A stretch of 64,000 nt of DNA from Planctomycetota bacterium (GTDB lineage: Bacteria; Planctomycetota; Planctomycetia; Pirellulales; UBA1268). A program made the position numbers and the translations under genes. Positions within the stretch are counted from its first letter, which is position 1. Each line of letters begins with the position of its first letter. Under the pieces are notes generated by a model. The model did no database searches. It was not told the origin of the DNA and saw nothing but the letters and a program-made list of their open reading frames with translations. The stretch covers positions 1-64,000 of the forward strand of contig VGZO01000012.1 in NCBI GenBank assembly GCA_016872555.1, written 5' to 3'. Positions 26,420 to 36,368 of the stretch are shown piece by piece.

Positions 26420-28807
26420 ATGATCGGTCGGAGGCGGTTTCGTCCGGTGGCGTGGTTGGCGCTGCTGGTGGGGATCGTGGGTGGTGGATCAGGTGTCGCC
26501 CGTGGCGCGCCATTGCCCGGCACCACGCCGCTCGATCTCCCCGGACCGCTCGACGAGGTGATGGTCGCCGGGATCGACCGGTTTCTCCTCGATCGCACCG
26601 TGGCAGAGAAGGGGGCCAGACGGGCCGCATGGGAGCGGGCGCTCGCCGATGCCGCAGGGCGCGACGCCTTCCGCGCCGATGCCCGCGCCCGGCTGCGGGC
26701 GATCCTCGGCGTCGTCGACCAGCGCGTGCACGACACGGGGGTGTTCCTCCACGACGCCCCGGGCCCGCGGGTCGAACTCGCCGCGACCGGCGAGTGGACG
26801 GCGCTCGCCGTGTCGTTCCCGGCGCTCGAGGGGGTGCAGGCCGAAGGGATCGCCCTCGTGCCCGGAGGCGCGCCGCCACGGGCCTGGGTCGTCGCGGTGC
26901 CTGACTGCGATTGGACCCCCGAGGCGTTCGCCGGGCTCGTCGCCGACGACGGGTCCGCCGGTGCGGCGAGCCGGTTGCCGAGGGCCCTCGTCGCCGCCGG
27001 GTGCGGTGTGTTCATTCCGGCGATCCTCGACCGCACGGCGGAGTTCTCCGGGAACCAGCGCGTGCGTTTCACGAACCAACCGCATCGTGAATACGCTTAT
27101 CGCCCCGCGTTCGAGCTCGGCCGCCACCCGCTCGGCTACGAGATCCAAAAGATCCTCGCCGCCGTCGACCGGATCGAGGCGGCCGCAGCGCCGGGGAAGC
27201 CGGCGCCGGTCGGTGTCTGCGGCGTGGGGGAGGGGGGACGGCTCGCGCTGCTGGCGGCGGCGTGCGACGAGCGGATCGACGCGGCGCTCGTCTGCGGGGC
27301 GTTCGGCCCGCGCGAGACGACCTGGCGGGAGCCGATCGATCGCAACGTGTGGCGCCTGCTCACCACCGCTTCCGACGCCGAGGCCGCGGCGCTCGTGCTG
27401 CCGCGGGCGCTGGTCATCGAGGCTGCCGTCGCCGACGCGTTCGCCGGCCCGGTGCCCCCCACGCCGGGCCGCGGCGGCGGCGCGGCACCGGGAACGATCG
27501 CGCCGGTCCCGTCAGGCGATTTCGCCGACGAGGCCGGCCAGGCGCGTGCTTACGCCGCGCGCCAAGGTGCGGAGCGTCGCCTCACCGTCGTCGGTGATCC
27601 GGTGGCTCCGGGACCGGCCGGTGATCCCGCCGGGCTGCGGGCGTTTCTCGCCGGCGTGGGGATCGACGCCGGGGGATCGGCGCTGGCAACTCCCGCGGCG
27701 TTGCTCGACGCCGGCGCGGTGGCGGCTGCCGCCCGGCAGCGCCAACGCCGCCAGCTCGACGAGATCTCGCGCCACACCCAGCGGCTCCTCGAATGGTCAG
27801 CCGCGGCCCGGGCCCGCGACTGGCAGGAGGTGATCGCCGCGGCGCAGCGGAAGGACCGTGCCGCGGCCGAGGCGGCACTCGGGCCGCAGCGCGAGCGGAT
27901 CCGTGCCGAGCTGATCGGGCGGCTCGCCGATCCCTCGATGCCGCTCGGTGTGCGCTCGCGACAGGTGCTCGACGACCCGGCGTTCACCGGCTGGGAGGTG
28001 ACGGTCGACGTTTTTCCCGACGTGATCGCCGGGGGGATCCTCCTCGTGCCCAAGGGCATCCCGGCGGGCGAGCGCCGGCCGGCGGTGGTCTGCCAGCACG
28101 GCCTCGAGGGGGTACCGATGGACACGATCACCGGCGCGGGCAACGCCCATGCGGTCTACAAGGGGTTTGCCGCCGAGCTCGCCCGGCGCGGCTACGTGAC
28201 GTTCGCCCCGCAGAACCCGTACCGCGGCGGCGACCGGTTCCGCACGCTGCAGCGCAAGTCCAATCCGCTCGGCCTGACGCTGTTCTCGTTCATCATTCCG
28301 CAGCACGGGAGGATCCTCGACTTCCTCGGAACGCTTCCCGAGGTCGATCCGGCGCGGATCGGTTTCTACGGGCTCTCCTACGGCGGCAAGACGGCGATGC
28401 GCGTGCCTCCGTTCGAGCCCCGCTACCGGCTCTCGATCTGCTCGGCCGACTACGACGAATGGGTGCGGAAGATCGCGGTCGACCACGCGCCCTACAGCTA
28501 CGTGTTCACCGGCGAGTACGAGATCTTCGAGTGGAACATGGGGCATCTGGCCAACTACGCGGAGCTGTCGTGGCTGATCTGGCCGCGGCCGTTCATGGTC
28601 GAGCGCGGCCACGACGACGGTGTGGCGCCCGACGAATGGGTGGCGTGGGAATACGCGAAGACGCGGCGCCTCTGGGTGAAGCTCGGGAATGCCGACGACT
28701 GCGCGATCGAGTGGTTCGACGGCCCGCACGCGATCAACGGTGCGGGGACCTACGAATTCCTCGACCGCCACCTCGATCCCGGTGGCAGGCTGCCGCGCGG
28801 GAAGTGA
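26420..28807 (+). CDS. Exported two-module alpha/beta hydrolase (esterase-like)
   Basis: 795 residues from the ATG at 26420, with a signal peptide (FRPVAWLALLVGIVGGGSGV). The first half (about 100-440) has an alpha/beta-hydrolase layout but its nucleophile elbow reads GVCGVGEGGRLAL, with Glu where Ser is expected, so it is probably inactive. The second half (about 520-790) keeps an active elbow GFYGLSYGGKTAM and a preceding VVCQHGLEGVPMD strand; the acid and His candidates lie in the last 100 residues (ERGHDDGV, FDGPHAINGAG). It resembles the acetyl-xylan-esterase/dienelactone hydrolase-like proteins of planctomycetes. Substrate unknown; polysaccharide de-esterification is plausible. Converges on the heme protein gene. 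Confidence 0.8.
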   Translation: MIGRRRFRPVAWLALLVGIVGGGSGVARGAPLPGTTPLDLPGPLDEVMVAGIDRFLLDRTVAEKGARRAAWERALADAAGRDAFRADARARLRAILGVVDQRVHDTGVFLHDAPGPRVELAATGEWTALAVSFPALEGVQAEGIALVPGGAPPRAWVVAVPDCDWTPEAFAGLVADDGSAGAASRLPRALVAAGCGVFIPAILDRTAEFSGNQRVRFTNQPHREYAYRPAFELGRHPLGYEIQKILAAVDRIEAAAAPGKPAPVGVCGVGEGGRLALLAAACDERIDAALVCGAFGPRETTWREPIDRNVWRLLTTASDAEAAALVLPRALVIEAAVADAFAGPVPPTPGRGGGAAPGTIAPVPSGDFADEAGQARAYAARQGAERRLTVVGDPVAPGPAGDPAGLRAFLAGVGIDAGGSALATPAALLDAGAVAAAARQRQRRQLDEISRHTQRLLEWSAAARARDWQEVIAAAQRKDRAAAEAALGPQRERIRAELIGRLADPSMPLGVRSRQVLDDPAFTGWEVTVDVFPDVIAGGILLVPKGIPAGERRPAVVCQHGLEGVPMDTITGAGNAHAVYKGFAAELARRGYVTFAPQNPYRGGDRFRTLQRKSNPLGLTLFSFIIPQHGRILDFLGTLPEVDPARIGFYGLSYGGKTAMRVPPFEPRYRLSICSADYDEWVRKIAVDHAPYSYVFTGEYEIFEWNMGHLANYAELSWLIWPRPFMVERGHDDGVAPDEWVAWEYAKTRRLWVKLGNADDCAIEWFDGPHAINGAGTYEFLDRHLDPGGRLPRGK

Positions 28808-28828
28808 GGTCGCCCGGTCGGGAAGCGC

Positions 28829-31800
28829 TCAGCGCCCGGGCACCGGCTGGGTGGCGCGGAGGTAGGCGAACAGGTCGCGAACCTGCTGCGGGGAATAGTC
28901 GGCGAGCAACCCCGTCGGCATGATCGACTCGGGGCTGCGTTGCAGGTCCTCGATTACCTCACGCGGCAGGCTCTCGGTGCGGCCGTCGGCGAGGCGGAGG
29001 ACGACGATCCCCGGATCCTCCTCGACGACGAACCCCGACAGCACACGGCCGTCGCCGGTGACGATCACGGTCGTCTCGTAGCCCTCGCGGATCGTCGCGC
29101 TCGGCTGGACGACGTGCACGAGCAAGGCCCGTGGATCGCCGCGGTCGTGGGAGGTGAGATCGGGGCCGATCTGGCCCCCCGTGCCGAACAGCCGGTGGCA
29201 CGTGCCGCAGCTCTTGGCGAACAGGTCGCGCCCCTCCACGGGGCTTCCCGAGCCGGCGGCGAGGATCGCGCCGAGCCGGTCGACCTCGGTAGTGGTCGCC
29301 GCGGTGATCCGCGCGGTGTCGCCCGGCGCACCGAACAGGCGGGCGGCGCGCGCGTCGACGCCGCCGCGGTGGAGCCTGAGGCGGTCGAGCGCTGCCTTGG
29401 GGAAGGCAGCGCGGTCGATCGCCCCCGATTCGACCGTGTCGAGGAGCCGGTTCGCCCAGCCGGCGCGTGACGCCAGCGTCGCGAGCACGGCTGCCGCCAC
29501 CTCCGGCGGCGCCGCGGGCAGGATGTCGAGCAGCTGCCCGGCGATCCCGGGATCGTCCCATCCCTCGAGGGCCGCGATCGCCGTCGCCCGCAGCGCGGGC
29601 TCGGCGCTGCCGGTGGCCAGATCGAGCAGGGCCGCGCGGGCCGCCGCCGGGCGGGTCTCGGCGAGCATCGCGACGTCGGCCGCGCGCTCGGTGGCGGGTG
29701 CGGTGTCGTCGCCGATCCGCGCCACGGCCTCGGCGACCGTCGCGGCGTCGCCGAGGCGCAGCCGCAGGGCGCGAGAGCCGCCACCGGCGCGGCGGATCGC
29801 GGCCAGCAATTCGTCGGGGAGGGCGGCGGGGGGGCGCCCCGCGAAGGCCTCGTCGATCCCCGCCAGCAGCCGGGTCCTGGCGTCTCCGTCGGAGGCGGCG
29901 TCGAGCAGCGGGGCCAGCGCCACCCGGTCGCCTCGCGCGCCGGCGGCGAGCCGGCGCGCGACGCGCTGCTGGAGCACTCCGCGGCCGAGCCTGGTTTCCC
30001 ACAGTGGCCGCGCCGCGGGGCCGTGGTCGAGTGCGGCGAGCGTCGCGTCGCGGTCGAGGGAGATCAGGCGCTCGACGGCCCACCAGACCGACAGCGGCAC
30101 GTGGATGTCGTCGGCATCGACGGCACTGTCGGCGGCGAGAATCGCCAGCACGACGCGCAGCGAGTCGCCCACCGGCAACCGGCGGGCGGTGGCGGCCAAT
30201 TGGCTGCGGACGGCGGCGTCGGTCTCGCGCGTCGCCAGATCGCACAGCCCGGCGAGTGTCGCCGGCGACACTCTCCCGGCGTCGCCGGTGAGACGGATCG
30301 TCCACTGGCGCACCACGGGGGCGGCGTGGCCGAGCCAGGCAGCCCGTTCGGCGTCGGTCGGGGGAGCGAGCCTCCAGGCTGCACAGAGGTGTTCGAGGAG
30401 TCCGGTTGATGGAGGGACAGCGGCCGCGAGCCGACGGACGATTTCGGGGCGTTGCCCCGCGGCGCCGCGGGCCACCAATTCCTCGAGCGCGGCGCGGCGG
30501 ATCCAACGGACCGGGTCGCCGAGCCGCTCGACGAGGACGTCGTCGGCGAGGGACGCGAGGTCGGGAAGGGCGTGGGGGGCATCGTCACGGGCCGCCACAC
30601 GCCAGACGCGGCCGCGCTCGCGGTCGATCCGCCCCTGGTAGTGGCTGGCGTGGTCGATCCGCTGCTCGTAGAAGTCGGCGACGTAGACGGCGCCGTCGGG
30701 GCCGAGCTGGATGTCGACCGGACGGAACCAAGGATCGCCGCAGGACAGCGGGATGCCGATGTCCTGCGTGGCGAGCGACGAGCGGTCGGGGCGGATCGCG
30801 GCGTGGACGACTTGCCCTTGGAGCGGGGCCACGCCCAACAGCCCGCCGGCGTAGGTGGGGCCGAGCGCGGGCGAGTCGACGACGACCAACGCGTGGGTGA
30901 AGCGCGGGGCCGAGTGGTGGGCGATCGGCTCGAAGAATCCGAAGGCGAAGGGGTTGGAGAGCTCGCCGTGTTTCTCGAACCCCTTCCGTGAGTAGCCCCC
31001 CTGGATGTAGTGGAACCCCCGGGTGTCGCCGCCATTGTGGCCGGAGAGGAGCCGGCCGTCGGCGTCGAACTCGACGCCGAACGCATTGCCCCCGCCCTCG
31101 GCGAAGATCTCGTAGTGCCCCGTGGGGGGGTGGTAGCGCCAGATGCACTGTCCGGTCGAGACCACCGGGGGGGCGTCGCTGCCGGGACGGCGAACCCGGG
31201 CGGTGACCGTGCTTCCCTGGGCGGCATACAGCCAACCGTCGGGACCGCGGCGGAGGTTGTTGGTGACCGAGTGGCTGTCCTCGATGCCGAAACCCTCGAG
31301 ATGGACGACCGGAGCGCCGTCGGGGCGGTCGTCGTGGTCGGCATCGGGGTAGAAGAGCAGGTACGGCGGGTTGAGGACCCACACCCCGGCGGGGTCGAAC
31401 TCGCAGCTCGTCGCCAGGCTGAGGCCGTCGACGAACACCCGATGGTGGTCGGGGATCCCGTCACCGTCGGTGTCTTCGTGAACGGTGATCCGGTCGCGAC
31501 CGGGATGATGGTGGGGTGGGGGGGCCGGGACCCGGTCGTACACCGAACGGAGGAAGGCATCGCGGCTGACCATCGTCAGGCCGGCCGGCTCCGGATATTG
31601 GATGTACTGGCAGACCCAGAGCCGGCCGCGGGAATCCCACTTGAGCGACAGCGGCTGGCTGATGAGCGGATCGGCGAGGATCGGGTCGACCCGCAGGCCA
31701 TCCGCCACGCGAAACCGTCCCGCCTGGTCGCGGCTGGGGAGGGGGCCGTCGTCATCGAGCCGCCGGAGCCGGGCCCTGAGGTCGGAGGCCGGGGTGACGG

Positions 31801-32377
31801 TGGCAAAGGCGGACAGTTCTGCAGGGTCGGGAATGGTTCCGGTGGGTTCTGCGGTGGCGGCGTACTGCCAGGGCCCCCCCAGCCCGATTCCCTCGTCGCC
31901 GGCCAACAGGGCGGGAATCGCGACGTTGAACCCCGTGCGGCCCCCCCTGGAGCAGACGACCACCTCGACCAGGTTGTTGTCACCCGGGCGGAGCAGGTCG
32001 GCGGTCAAGTCGATTTCGTCGGCAGTGCCCAGGCCGCTGCGGTAATCGGGGGGAAAACTGCCGCTGCGGCCGGCGAACCGGCCATTGATGCGGTATTCGA
32101 GAGCCGCGTCGAACGGCTCGAAAAACAGCCGAACCGACCGGCCCCGCCACTGCTCCGGCACGTGGACCACGCAGCGGAGTGTCATCCAGCCGTCGGACCC
32201 CACCGGGGGCTGCCTGAGTGCGGCCGGAACGTCGATCGTTTTCCAGGGGGGGGCCGCGATGGCGACCGTGGGAGCGACGACGAGCACGCCGAGCCACAAG
32301 GCGACGGCCAAGCGGGCGGAGAACGCATGCCGGCCACAGCGCATCGGTGCAGGCGTGCTTGGGGGGCGCGAAGTCAT
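28829..32377 (-). CDS. PVC-type heme-binding membrane-bound dehydrogenase / HEAT / CxxCH protein
   Basis: 1182 residues with a signal peptide (LAVALWLGVLVVAPTVAIA). An N-terminal beta-sandwich (about 40-190; AALEYRINGRFAGRSGS) precedes a PQQ-dehydrogenase-like beta-propeller (about 225-610; LSLKWDSRGRLWVCQYIQYP, DTDGDGIPDHHRVFVDGL, AQGSTVTARVRRPG, LGPDGAVYVADFYEQRIDH). HEAT-type helices follow (about 630-1000), then a cytochrome c domain with CGTCHRLFGTGGQIGPDL (Cys at about 1057) and a late Met candidate in ESIMPTGLL. This architecture is a hallmark of Planctomycetes/Verrucomicrobia. It is thought to oxidise sugars or alcohols outside the cytoplasm. A 7 bp inverted repeat lies just upstream. 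Confidence 0.93.
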   Translation of the reverse strand: MTSRPPSTPAPMRCGRHAFSARLAVALWLGVLVVAPTVAIAAPPWKTIDVPAALRQPPVGSDGWMTLRCVVHVPEQWRGRSVRLFFEPFDAALEYRINGRFAGRSGSFPPDYRSGLGTADEIDLTADLLRPGDNNLVEVVVCSRGGRTGFNVAIPALLAGDEGIGLGGPWQYAATAEPTGTIPDPAELSAFATVTPASDLRARLRRLDDDGPLPSRDQAGRFRVADGLRVDPILADPLISQPLSLKWDSRGRLWVCQYIQYPEPAGLTMVSRDAFLRSVYDRVPAPPPHHHPGRDRITVHEDTDGDGIPDHHRVFVDGLSLATSCEFDPAGVWVLNPPYLLFYPDADHDDRPDGAPVVHLEGFGIEDSHSVTNNLRRGPDGWLYAAQGSTVTARVRRPGSDAPPVVSTGQCIWRYHPPTGHYEIFAEGGGNAFGVEFDADGRLLSGHNGGDTRGFHYIQGGYSRKGFEKHGELSNPFAFGFFEPIAHHSAPRFTHALVVVDSPALGPTYAGGLLGVAPLQGQVVHAAIRPDRSSLATQDIGIPLSCGDPWFRPVDIQLGPDGAVYVADFYEQRIDHASHYQGRIDRERGRVWRVAARDDAPHALPDLASLADDVLVERLGDPVRWIRRAALEELVARGAAGQRPEIVRRLAAAVPPSTGLLEHLCAAWRLAPPTDAERAAWLGHAAPVVRQWTIRLTGDAGRVSPATLAGLCDLATRETDAAVRSQLAATARRLPVGDSLRVVLAILAADSAVDADDIHVPLSVWWAVERLISLDRDATLAALDHGPAARPLWETRLGRGVLQQRVARRLAAGARGDRVALAPLLDAASDGDARTRLLAGIDEAFAGRPPAALPDELLAAIRRAGGGSRALRLRLGDAATVAEAVARIGDDTAPATERAADVAMLAETRPAAARAALLDLATGSAEPALRATAIAALEGWDDPGIAGQLLDILPAAPPEVAAAVLATLASRAGWANRLLDTVESGAIDRAAFPKAALDRLRLHRGGVDARAARLFGAPGDTARITAATTTEVDRLGAILAAGSGSPVEGRDLFAKSCGTCHRLFGTGGQIGPDLTSHDRGDPRALLVHVVQPSATIREGYETTVIVTGDGRVLSGFVVEEDPGIVVLRLADGRTESLPREVIEDLQRSPESIMPTGLLADYSPQQVRDLFAYLRATQPVPGR

Positions 32378-32734
32378 CGGGTCCTCCGTGTCGGTCGACG
32401 TCGATCGACCGGGCGCGAGTCTGCATTCAACGGCGGGCAGAATGAAGTGCGGAAGGGTGGTCGCCGGAAAGGCGCGGCGTTGTCTTCCACCGCCCCACGG
32501 CGAGACCGGCCAAGGAAAAACCGCTGGAATCCAACGGTTCGATCAGTCGTAAGTCGAAAAAAAACCAACCGGATGGAGAGCCCTGGATGGATGGGATGTC
32601 TGGGGGTTTTGGGAAGATTTACATGCCGGCGCCGAGTGTCTAGCCTGCCCTGTCGGTTTTGCCGGTTGGAACTCGTGGATCGTACCGCGTTCGCCCGATG
32701 AAAAACGGGAAGCGGGGTCAAGGAGGATCGCCCG
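32378..32734. promoter_or_regulatory. Divergent intergenic region with inverted repeat
   Basis: 357 bp between the divergent heme-protein and thioredoxin-like genes. CGGTCGA-CGTCGA-TCGACCG (32392-32411) is a 7 bp inverted repeat 15 bases before the heme-protein start, placed like an operator or leader hairpin. The middle is unusually A-rich for this genome (an A-run at about 32549-32557), consistent with promoter DNA, but I could not assign a confident -35/-10 pair. AGGAGG at 32721-32726 is the ribosome binding site of the thioredoxin-like gene. Confidence 0.45.
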
Positions 32735-33613
32735 ATGTACGCGTCTGCCCGGATCGACGTCTTGCCAGCCGGCCGCCGACGGATTTTTCCGGTGGCGCTC
32801 TTCGCCGCCCTCTCCCCCCTGGCGGTCATCCAGGCTGCCGAAGGCTGGTTCACCCGGTATGAAGACGCCATGGCGGTCGCCGACCGGACCGGCAAGCCCG
32901 TCCTGACGGTGTTCACTGGCAGCGACTGGTGCCCCCACTGCACGACGCTCGAGGAAAAAGTCCTCCGCAGCGAGACGTTCCGGGCCTGGGCCGAGGGGCG
33001 GGTGGTCCTGCTCTCGATCGATCTGCCGCAAGCCGGCATTTCCCAGGCCGTCCGTCGGGAACGCTCGCTCCTCTGCAAGCGTTATGGCGTCAACACCTTC
33101 CCGAGCGTCGTCCTGCTCGCCCCGGATGGCGAAAAGATCACGTCCCAGGTGGGCTACACCAGCCAGCCGGCAACCGATTGGGTCGCTCACTTCGCCGCCC
33201 ACACCGACTCCAGCGGCGTCTGCAAGTCGCTCGACGAGGCGGTCGTCCGGGCGCGGGGGGCGAAACGGCCGATTCTCCTGGTCGTCTCGCGGGCCGGTGA
33301 TTCGGCCGCCCGCACGAGCACCGCGTCGCTGATCAACGACCCCGAGTTCGAGGCCCTCGCGAGCAACCACTTCGTCGTCGCCAGCGTCACGTCCGAAGCG
33401 GGTGGGGCGACGGAAGCGGCCCAGTCGATGGAAAACCTTCTCGGCGGCGTCGAACTCCCCCCCGAGGCGGTCGAGGTGATCGTCACGGATGACGGCCAGA
33501 CCCCGCTGTTCAGCCAGTCGGGTTCCCAGTCCCCCTCGCGAGTGGTGATGGGATTGCGGCGCTTTCTCGCCGCCCGTCAGGCGGCGCGGTCGGATGAATC
33601 GAGCCGGCGCTGA
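32735..33613 (+). CDS. Exported thioredoxin-fold protein
   Basis: 292 residues; AGGAGG lies 8 nt before the ATG. After a signal peptide (VALFAALSPLAVIQA) the thioredoxin domain spans about 45-160 with active site GSDWCPHCTTLEEKV (Cys66 and Cys69) and the cis-Pro element GVNTFPSVVLLAPDG. A second, Cys-poor module (about 165-280; GAKRPILLVVSRAGDSA) looks like a degenerate second thioredoxin-like domain lacking CxxC. It is likely a periplasmic thiol reductase/oxidase or cytochrome c maturation helper. It converges on the chemoreceptor gene 28 bp downstream. Confidence 0.87.
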   Translation: MYASARIDVLPAGRRRIFPVALFAALSPLAVIQAAEGWFTRYEDAMAVADRTGKPVLTVFTGSDWCPHCTTLEEKVLRSETFRAWAEGRVVLLSIDLPQAGISQAVRRERSLLCKRYGVNTFPSVVLLAPDGEKITSQVGYTSQPATDWVAHFAAHTDSSGVCKSLDEAVVRARGAKRPILLVVSRAGDSAARTSTASLINDPEFEALASNHFVVASVTSEAGGATEAAQSMENLLGGVELPPEAVEVIVTDDGQTPLFSQSGSQSPSRVVMGLRRFLAARQAARSDESSRR

Positions 33614-33640
33614 GCCGGCGCGGGGTCCCGTGAAGCCTCG

Positions 33641-35677
33641 TCAGGAGGCCACGCCACCCGGTTTCCCGACGGCGATCGCCGGAACCGAGGCCACGTCGGC
33701 CTTGCGGATCAGGAACCGCGATGCCTCGGCGTTTATCTCCCCGATCGACCGCCGTAATTCGCCGAGCGATCGGGCGAAGACCTCGGTGGACGCCGCCGAG
33801 TCCTCCGCCCCGACGCGCAGTTTTTCCATCGCGTCGCGGATCTGGCGAACTCCCTGGGCCTGCGTCCGCATGCCGTCGTGAACGGTGTCGAGCGACTGGG
33901 TCACCGACTTCACCGGCTCGATGATCTGCCCGAGTTGCTCGCTGACCTGCGAGACCTCGGTGATCCGGGCGCTGACCTCGTTGCGGAAGCGGTCCATTTC
34001 CATCGTGCCGCTGGCGACGGCCGCCTGCATGTCGCGGACCATCCGCTCGATGTCCTTCGTGGCCAGCGCCGTCTGGTCGGCGAGCCGGCGGATCTCCTGG
34101 GCCACGATCCGGAACCCGCGCCCCGCTTCGCCGGCCTTCTCGGCTTCGATCGTCGCGTTGACGCTGAGGAGATTGGTCTGATCGGCGACCTTGGCGATCG
34201 TCGTGACGACGGTGGTGATGCCCGCGGCCCGCTGGCTGATCGTCGCCAGCTTCCGGGTGAAGGCGTTCATCGCCTCGTCGAGGTGCTGCATCGAGGTCGA
34301 CATCCCGAGCAGTCCGTCGCGCCCCAGGTCGGCCACTCGCGCCGCTTCGCGGGCGACGTCGGTGACGGCGCTGGTCGTGCTGAGGAGCTGCTCCCCCGTG
34401 GTCGCGATTTCGGTGACCGCCGCCGAGATGTCGGCCGCGGATCCACGGAAGCCGTGGATCGAGCGCTCCTGGCGCGCCAGGGCGATCGCGGCGTCCGATT
34501 CGGTCGACGACAGCCGCAGTCCGGCGTCCTGGATCCGGCCGACGAGGCCGCGGAGCGAGTCCGACATCTCGCCGAAGGCCGCCAGCAACCGCCCGACCTC
34601 GTCGTCGCCCCCCTCCGGCACCGGCAGCGTGAGATCGCCGGCGGCGATCGATTCGGCGGCCATCATCGAGCGCCGCACCGGTTCGGCGATCGACCGCGCC
34701 AGCCACAGGCCGCCGAGCACGCCCGGCAGCCCGACGAGCAGGCCGCTGGCCAGCGCCGCGACCGCCTGCCAGGCGAGCGATTCGCGGCTGGCACGGGTGG
34801 CGATCCGCACCAGGACCGCCCCCGCGGTCGCACCGTCGTTGCGGCGGACGGGTGCTGCCACGACAAACCCGTCGTCGTCGAAGCGCCCCTCCGGGCGACC
34901 GGCCGCCGCGCCGGCGGCGATCAGCGCCGAGTCGGCGGCGTCGACAGGGCGGTCGGCGTCGGTGACGATGCCCCCGGTGTCGACGCGCCGGGAAACGAGC
35001 GGCATCTGGCGCTCGTCGAGGATCCGCACCTCGACGACGTCGCCGGCGACGAGGTCGTGGACCAAGCGCCGCAGGCCGAGGTTGCGGTCGATGCGGTCGA
35101 AGAACGTCGCCTCGATACCGACCTGGATGATCCGTGGGCCGTCGACGCCGCCGACACCGGCGTATTTGAAGATCTTGTCGTCGATCTCGCGCTGCCGCGA
35201 TTCCTGCACCAGCCCCGGGATCCCCCCGTCGAGCAGCCGGTGGAAGACGTGGGCCTGAGGTTGCACCGTCGGGTCCGGGGAAAAGGTCCAGCCTTCCCCC
35301 TTGTCGTCGGTGTCGATGATCACGGTGCCGTGCTCGTCGGTGGCGAGAAACTCGACGTTTCCCTGCGCGGCGATGCCGCGGAGCCGGGCGGTGATCTCGC
35401 CGGGGGCGAGCCCGGCCTTGACCCCCAGCGCCACCACTTCGGCCAGCAGCCGGGACTCGGTGAGCATCTGTTCGCCGATCTCCGCTTCGACGGCTCGCGG
35501 CACGTCGGCGGCGAGCGCCGCGGACCGGGCGAGCACCTCGGCGAGACGGTCGCCACCGCTGCGGACTTCGTCGAGGACGGCCCGGCGCGCGGCCCAGGTC
35601 TGCAACAGGCTGGTGACGACGATCGACGCCAACAGGAGCAGGCCGGCGATCAGGGCGATCCGTGAGCGGAGTGACAT
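33641..35677 (-). CDS. Methyl-accepting chemotaxis protein, WspA-like tip
   Basis: 678 residues from the ATG at 35675-35677. TM1 is [20 protein letters not shown]; a periplasmic sensor domain of about 260 residues follows ([20 protein letters not shown]); TM2 lies near 320 ([20 protein letters not shown]). HAMP follows ([20 protein letters not shown]), then a long cytoplasmic coiled coil with hairpin tip [20 protein letters not shown] and [20 protein letters not shown]. The EAEKAGE...EIRRLAD wording is that of WspA-type receptors, which signal to c-di-GMP output rather than flagella in pseudomonads. No che or wsp partner genes are in the window, so the pathway is not known. Confidence 0.9.
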   Translation of the reverse strand: MSLRSRIALIAGLLLLASIVVTSLLQTWAARRAVLDEVRSGGDRLAEVLARSAALAADVPRAVEAEIGEQMLTESRLLAEVVALGVKAGLAPGEITARLRGIAAQGNVEFLATDEHGTVIIDTDDKGEGWTFSPDPTVQPQAHVFHRLLDGGIPGLVQESRQREIDDKIFKYAGVGGVDGPRIIQVGIEATFFDRIDRNLGLRRLVHDLVAGDVVEVRILDERQMPLVSRRVDTGGIVTDADRPVDAADSALIAAGAAAGRPEGRFDDDGFVVAAPVRRNDGATAGAVLVRIATRASRESLAWQAVAALASGLLVGLPGVLGGLWLARSIAEPVRRSMMAAESIAAGDLTLPVPEGGDDEVGRLLAAFGEMSDSLRGLVGRIQDAGLRLSSTESDAAIALARQERSIHGFRGSAADISAAVTEIATTGEQLLSTTSAVTDVAREAARVADLGRDGLLGMSTSMQHLDEAMNAFTRKLATISQRAAGITTVVTTIAKVADQTNLLSVNATIEAEKAGEAGRGFRIVAQEIRRLADQTALATKDIERMVRDMQAAVASGTMEMDRFRNEVSARITEVSQVSEQLGQIIEPVKSVTQSLDTVHDGMRTQAQGVRQIRDAMEKLRVGAEDSAASTEVFARSLGELRRSIGEINAEASRFLIRKADVASVPAIAVGKPGGVAS

Positions 35678-35776
35678 CAAGCGCGCTCCGGGAGGGACGG
35701 ACGATGCTCCGCCACGGTAGTCCCATCCGGTCCGTGATGCCACTGCCGCGCCGTCGGGGCCGACGGCGCGGTCGGC

Positions 35777-36016
35777 TCACGGGCGATCGAAGGTCACGAG
35801 CGTCACGCCCGCGCCGGCCGCTGGAGCGGTGGGCATCGGCCGTGCCGCGGCGCGGCGCAGCCGCTCGCCGACCCCACAGCCGCCGATCGGGAGAGCGAAA
35901 AACAGCGGTGCTGCCAGCCATGGCAGCCAGACGACCGCGGCCTCGTGCCAACGGGTTGCCGGCGGGGCGGCGGCGGGGCGTGCACGGAGGATGCGGGAGC
36001 GCGGGTCGGGTGGCAT
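35777..36016 (-). CDS. Small hypothetical membrane protein
   Basis: 79 residues with one hydrophobic stretch (VVWLPWLAAPLFFALPIGG) between a basic Pro-rich N-terminus and an Arg/Ala-rich tail. Codon third positions are almost all G/C, as in the neighbours, which supports coding. It lies 99 bp upstream of the chemoreceptor gene on the same strand, so the two may be co-transcribed. I recognise no family, and a chance ORF cannot be excluded. Confidence 0.4.
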   Translation of the reverse strand: MPPDPRSRILRARPAAAPPATRWHEAAVVWLPWLAAPLFFALPIGGCGVGERLRRAAARPMPTAPAAGAGVTLVTFDRP

Positions 36017-36185
36017 GGGAGCGTCCGGTATCCGCCCGCGCGAGCGCGCCAGGCGGGGGGTGGGAAATAGCGGTCCGGCGCCAGGGGATCAAGGCGAACC
36101 GCGTTCCCCGGGGCCACCCGCGTTCCCGTCAGCCCGCGGACAAAGTGATCGGCAGCCGGATGCGGCCGACGGCGACCCGGGGATT

Positions 36186-36270
36186 GGCCGAGGCGGGGAT
36201 CGAACCCGCACGGAGATCACTCTCCACGGGATTTTAAGTCCCGTGCGTCTGCCAGTTTCGCCACTCGGCC
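36186..36270 (-). tRNA. tRNA-Leu (anticodon UAA)
   Basis: Read on the minus strand, the 7 bp acceptor stem GGCCGAG/CTCGGCC is perfect. The D-arm (GTGGCGAAACTGGCAGACGC) is followed by anticodon stem CGGGA/TCCCG with loop CTTAAAA, giving anticodon TAA. A long variable arm (TGGAGAGTGATCTCCG) marks a class II tRNA, and the T-arm GCGGGTTCGATCCCCGC is canonical. CCA is not encoded. Length 85. Confidence 0.97.
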
Positions 36271-36368
36271 CGTTCGTCGACGGCGGATCGTACCAACCAA
36301 TCGGGCGCCGGGCCCGTCTGCCGCGGCTGCTACACTCTCGCTCGGAACCGCCTCCCGGAATCTCCCGC

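Noticed and set aside
32543-33370. 275-codon minus-strand ORF overlapping the thioredoxin-like gene
   Set aside because: The thioredoxin frame has WCPHC, cis-Pro, a signal peptide and AGGAGG; the antisense frame has none of these.
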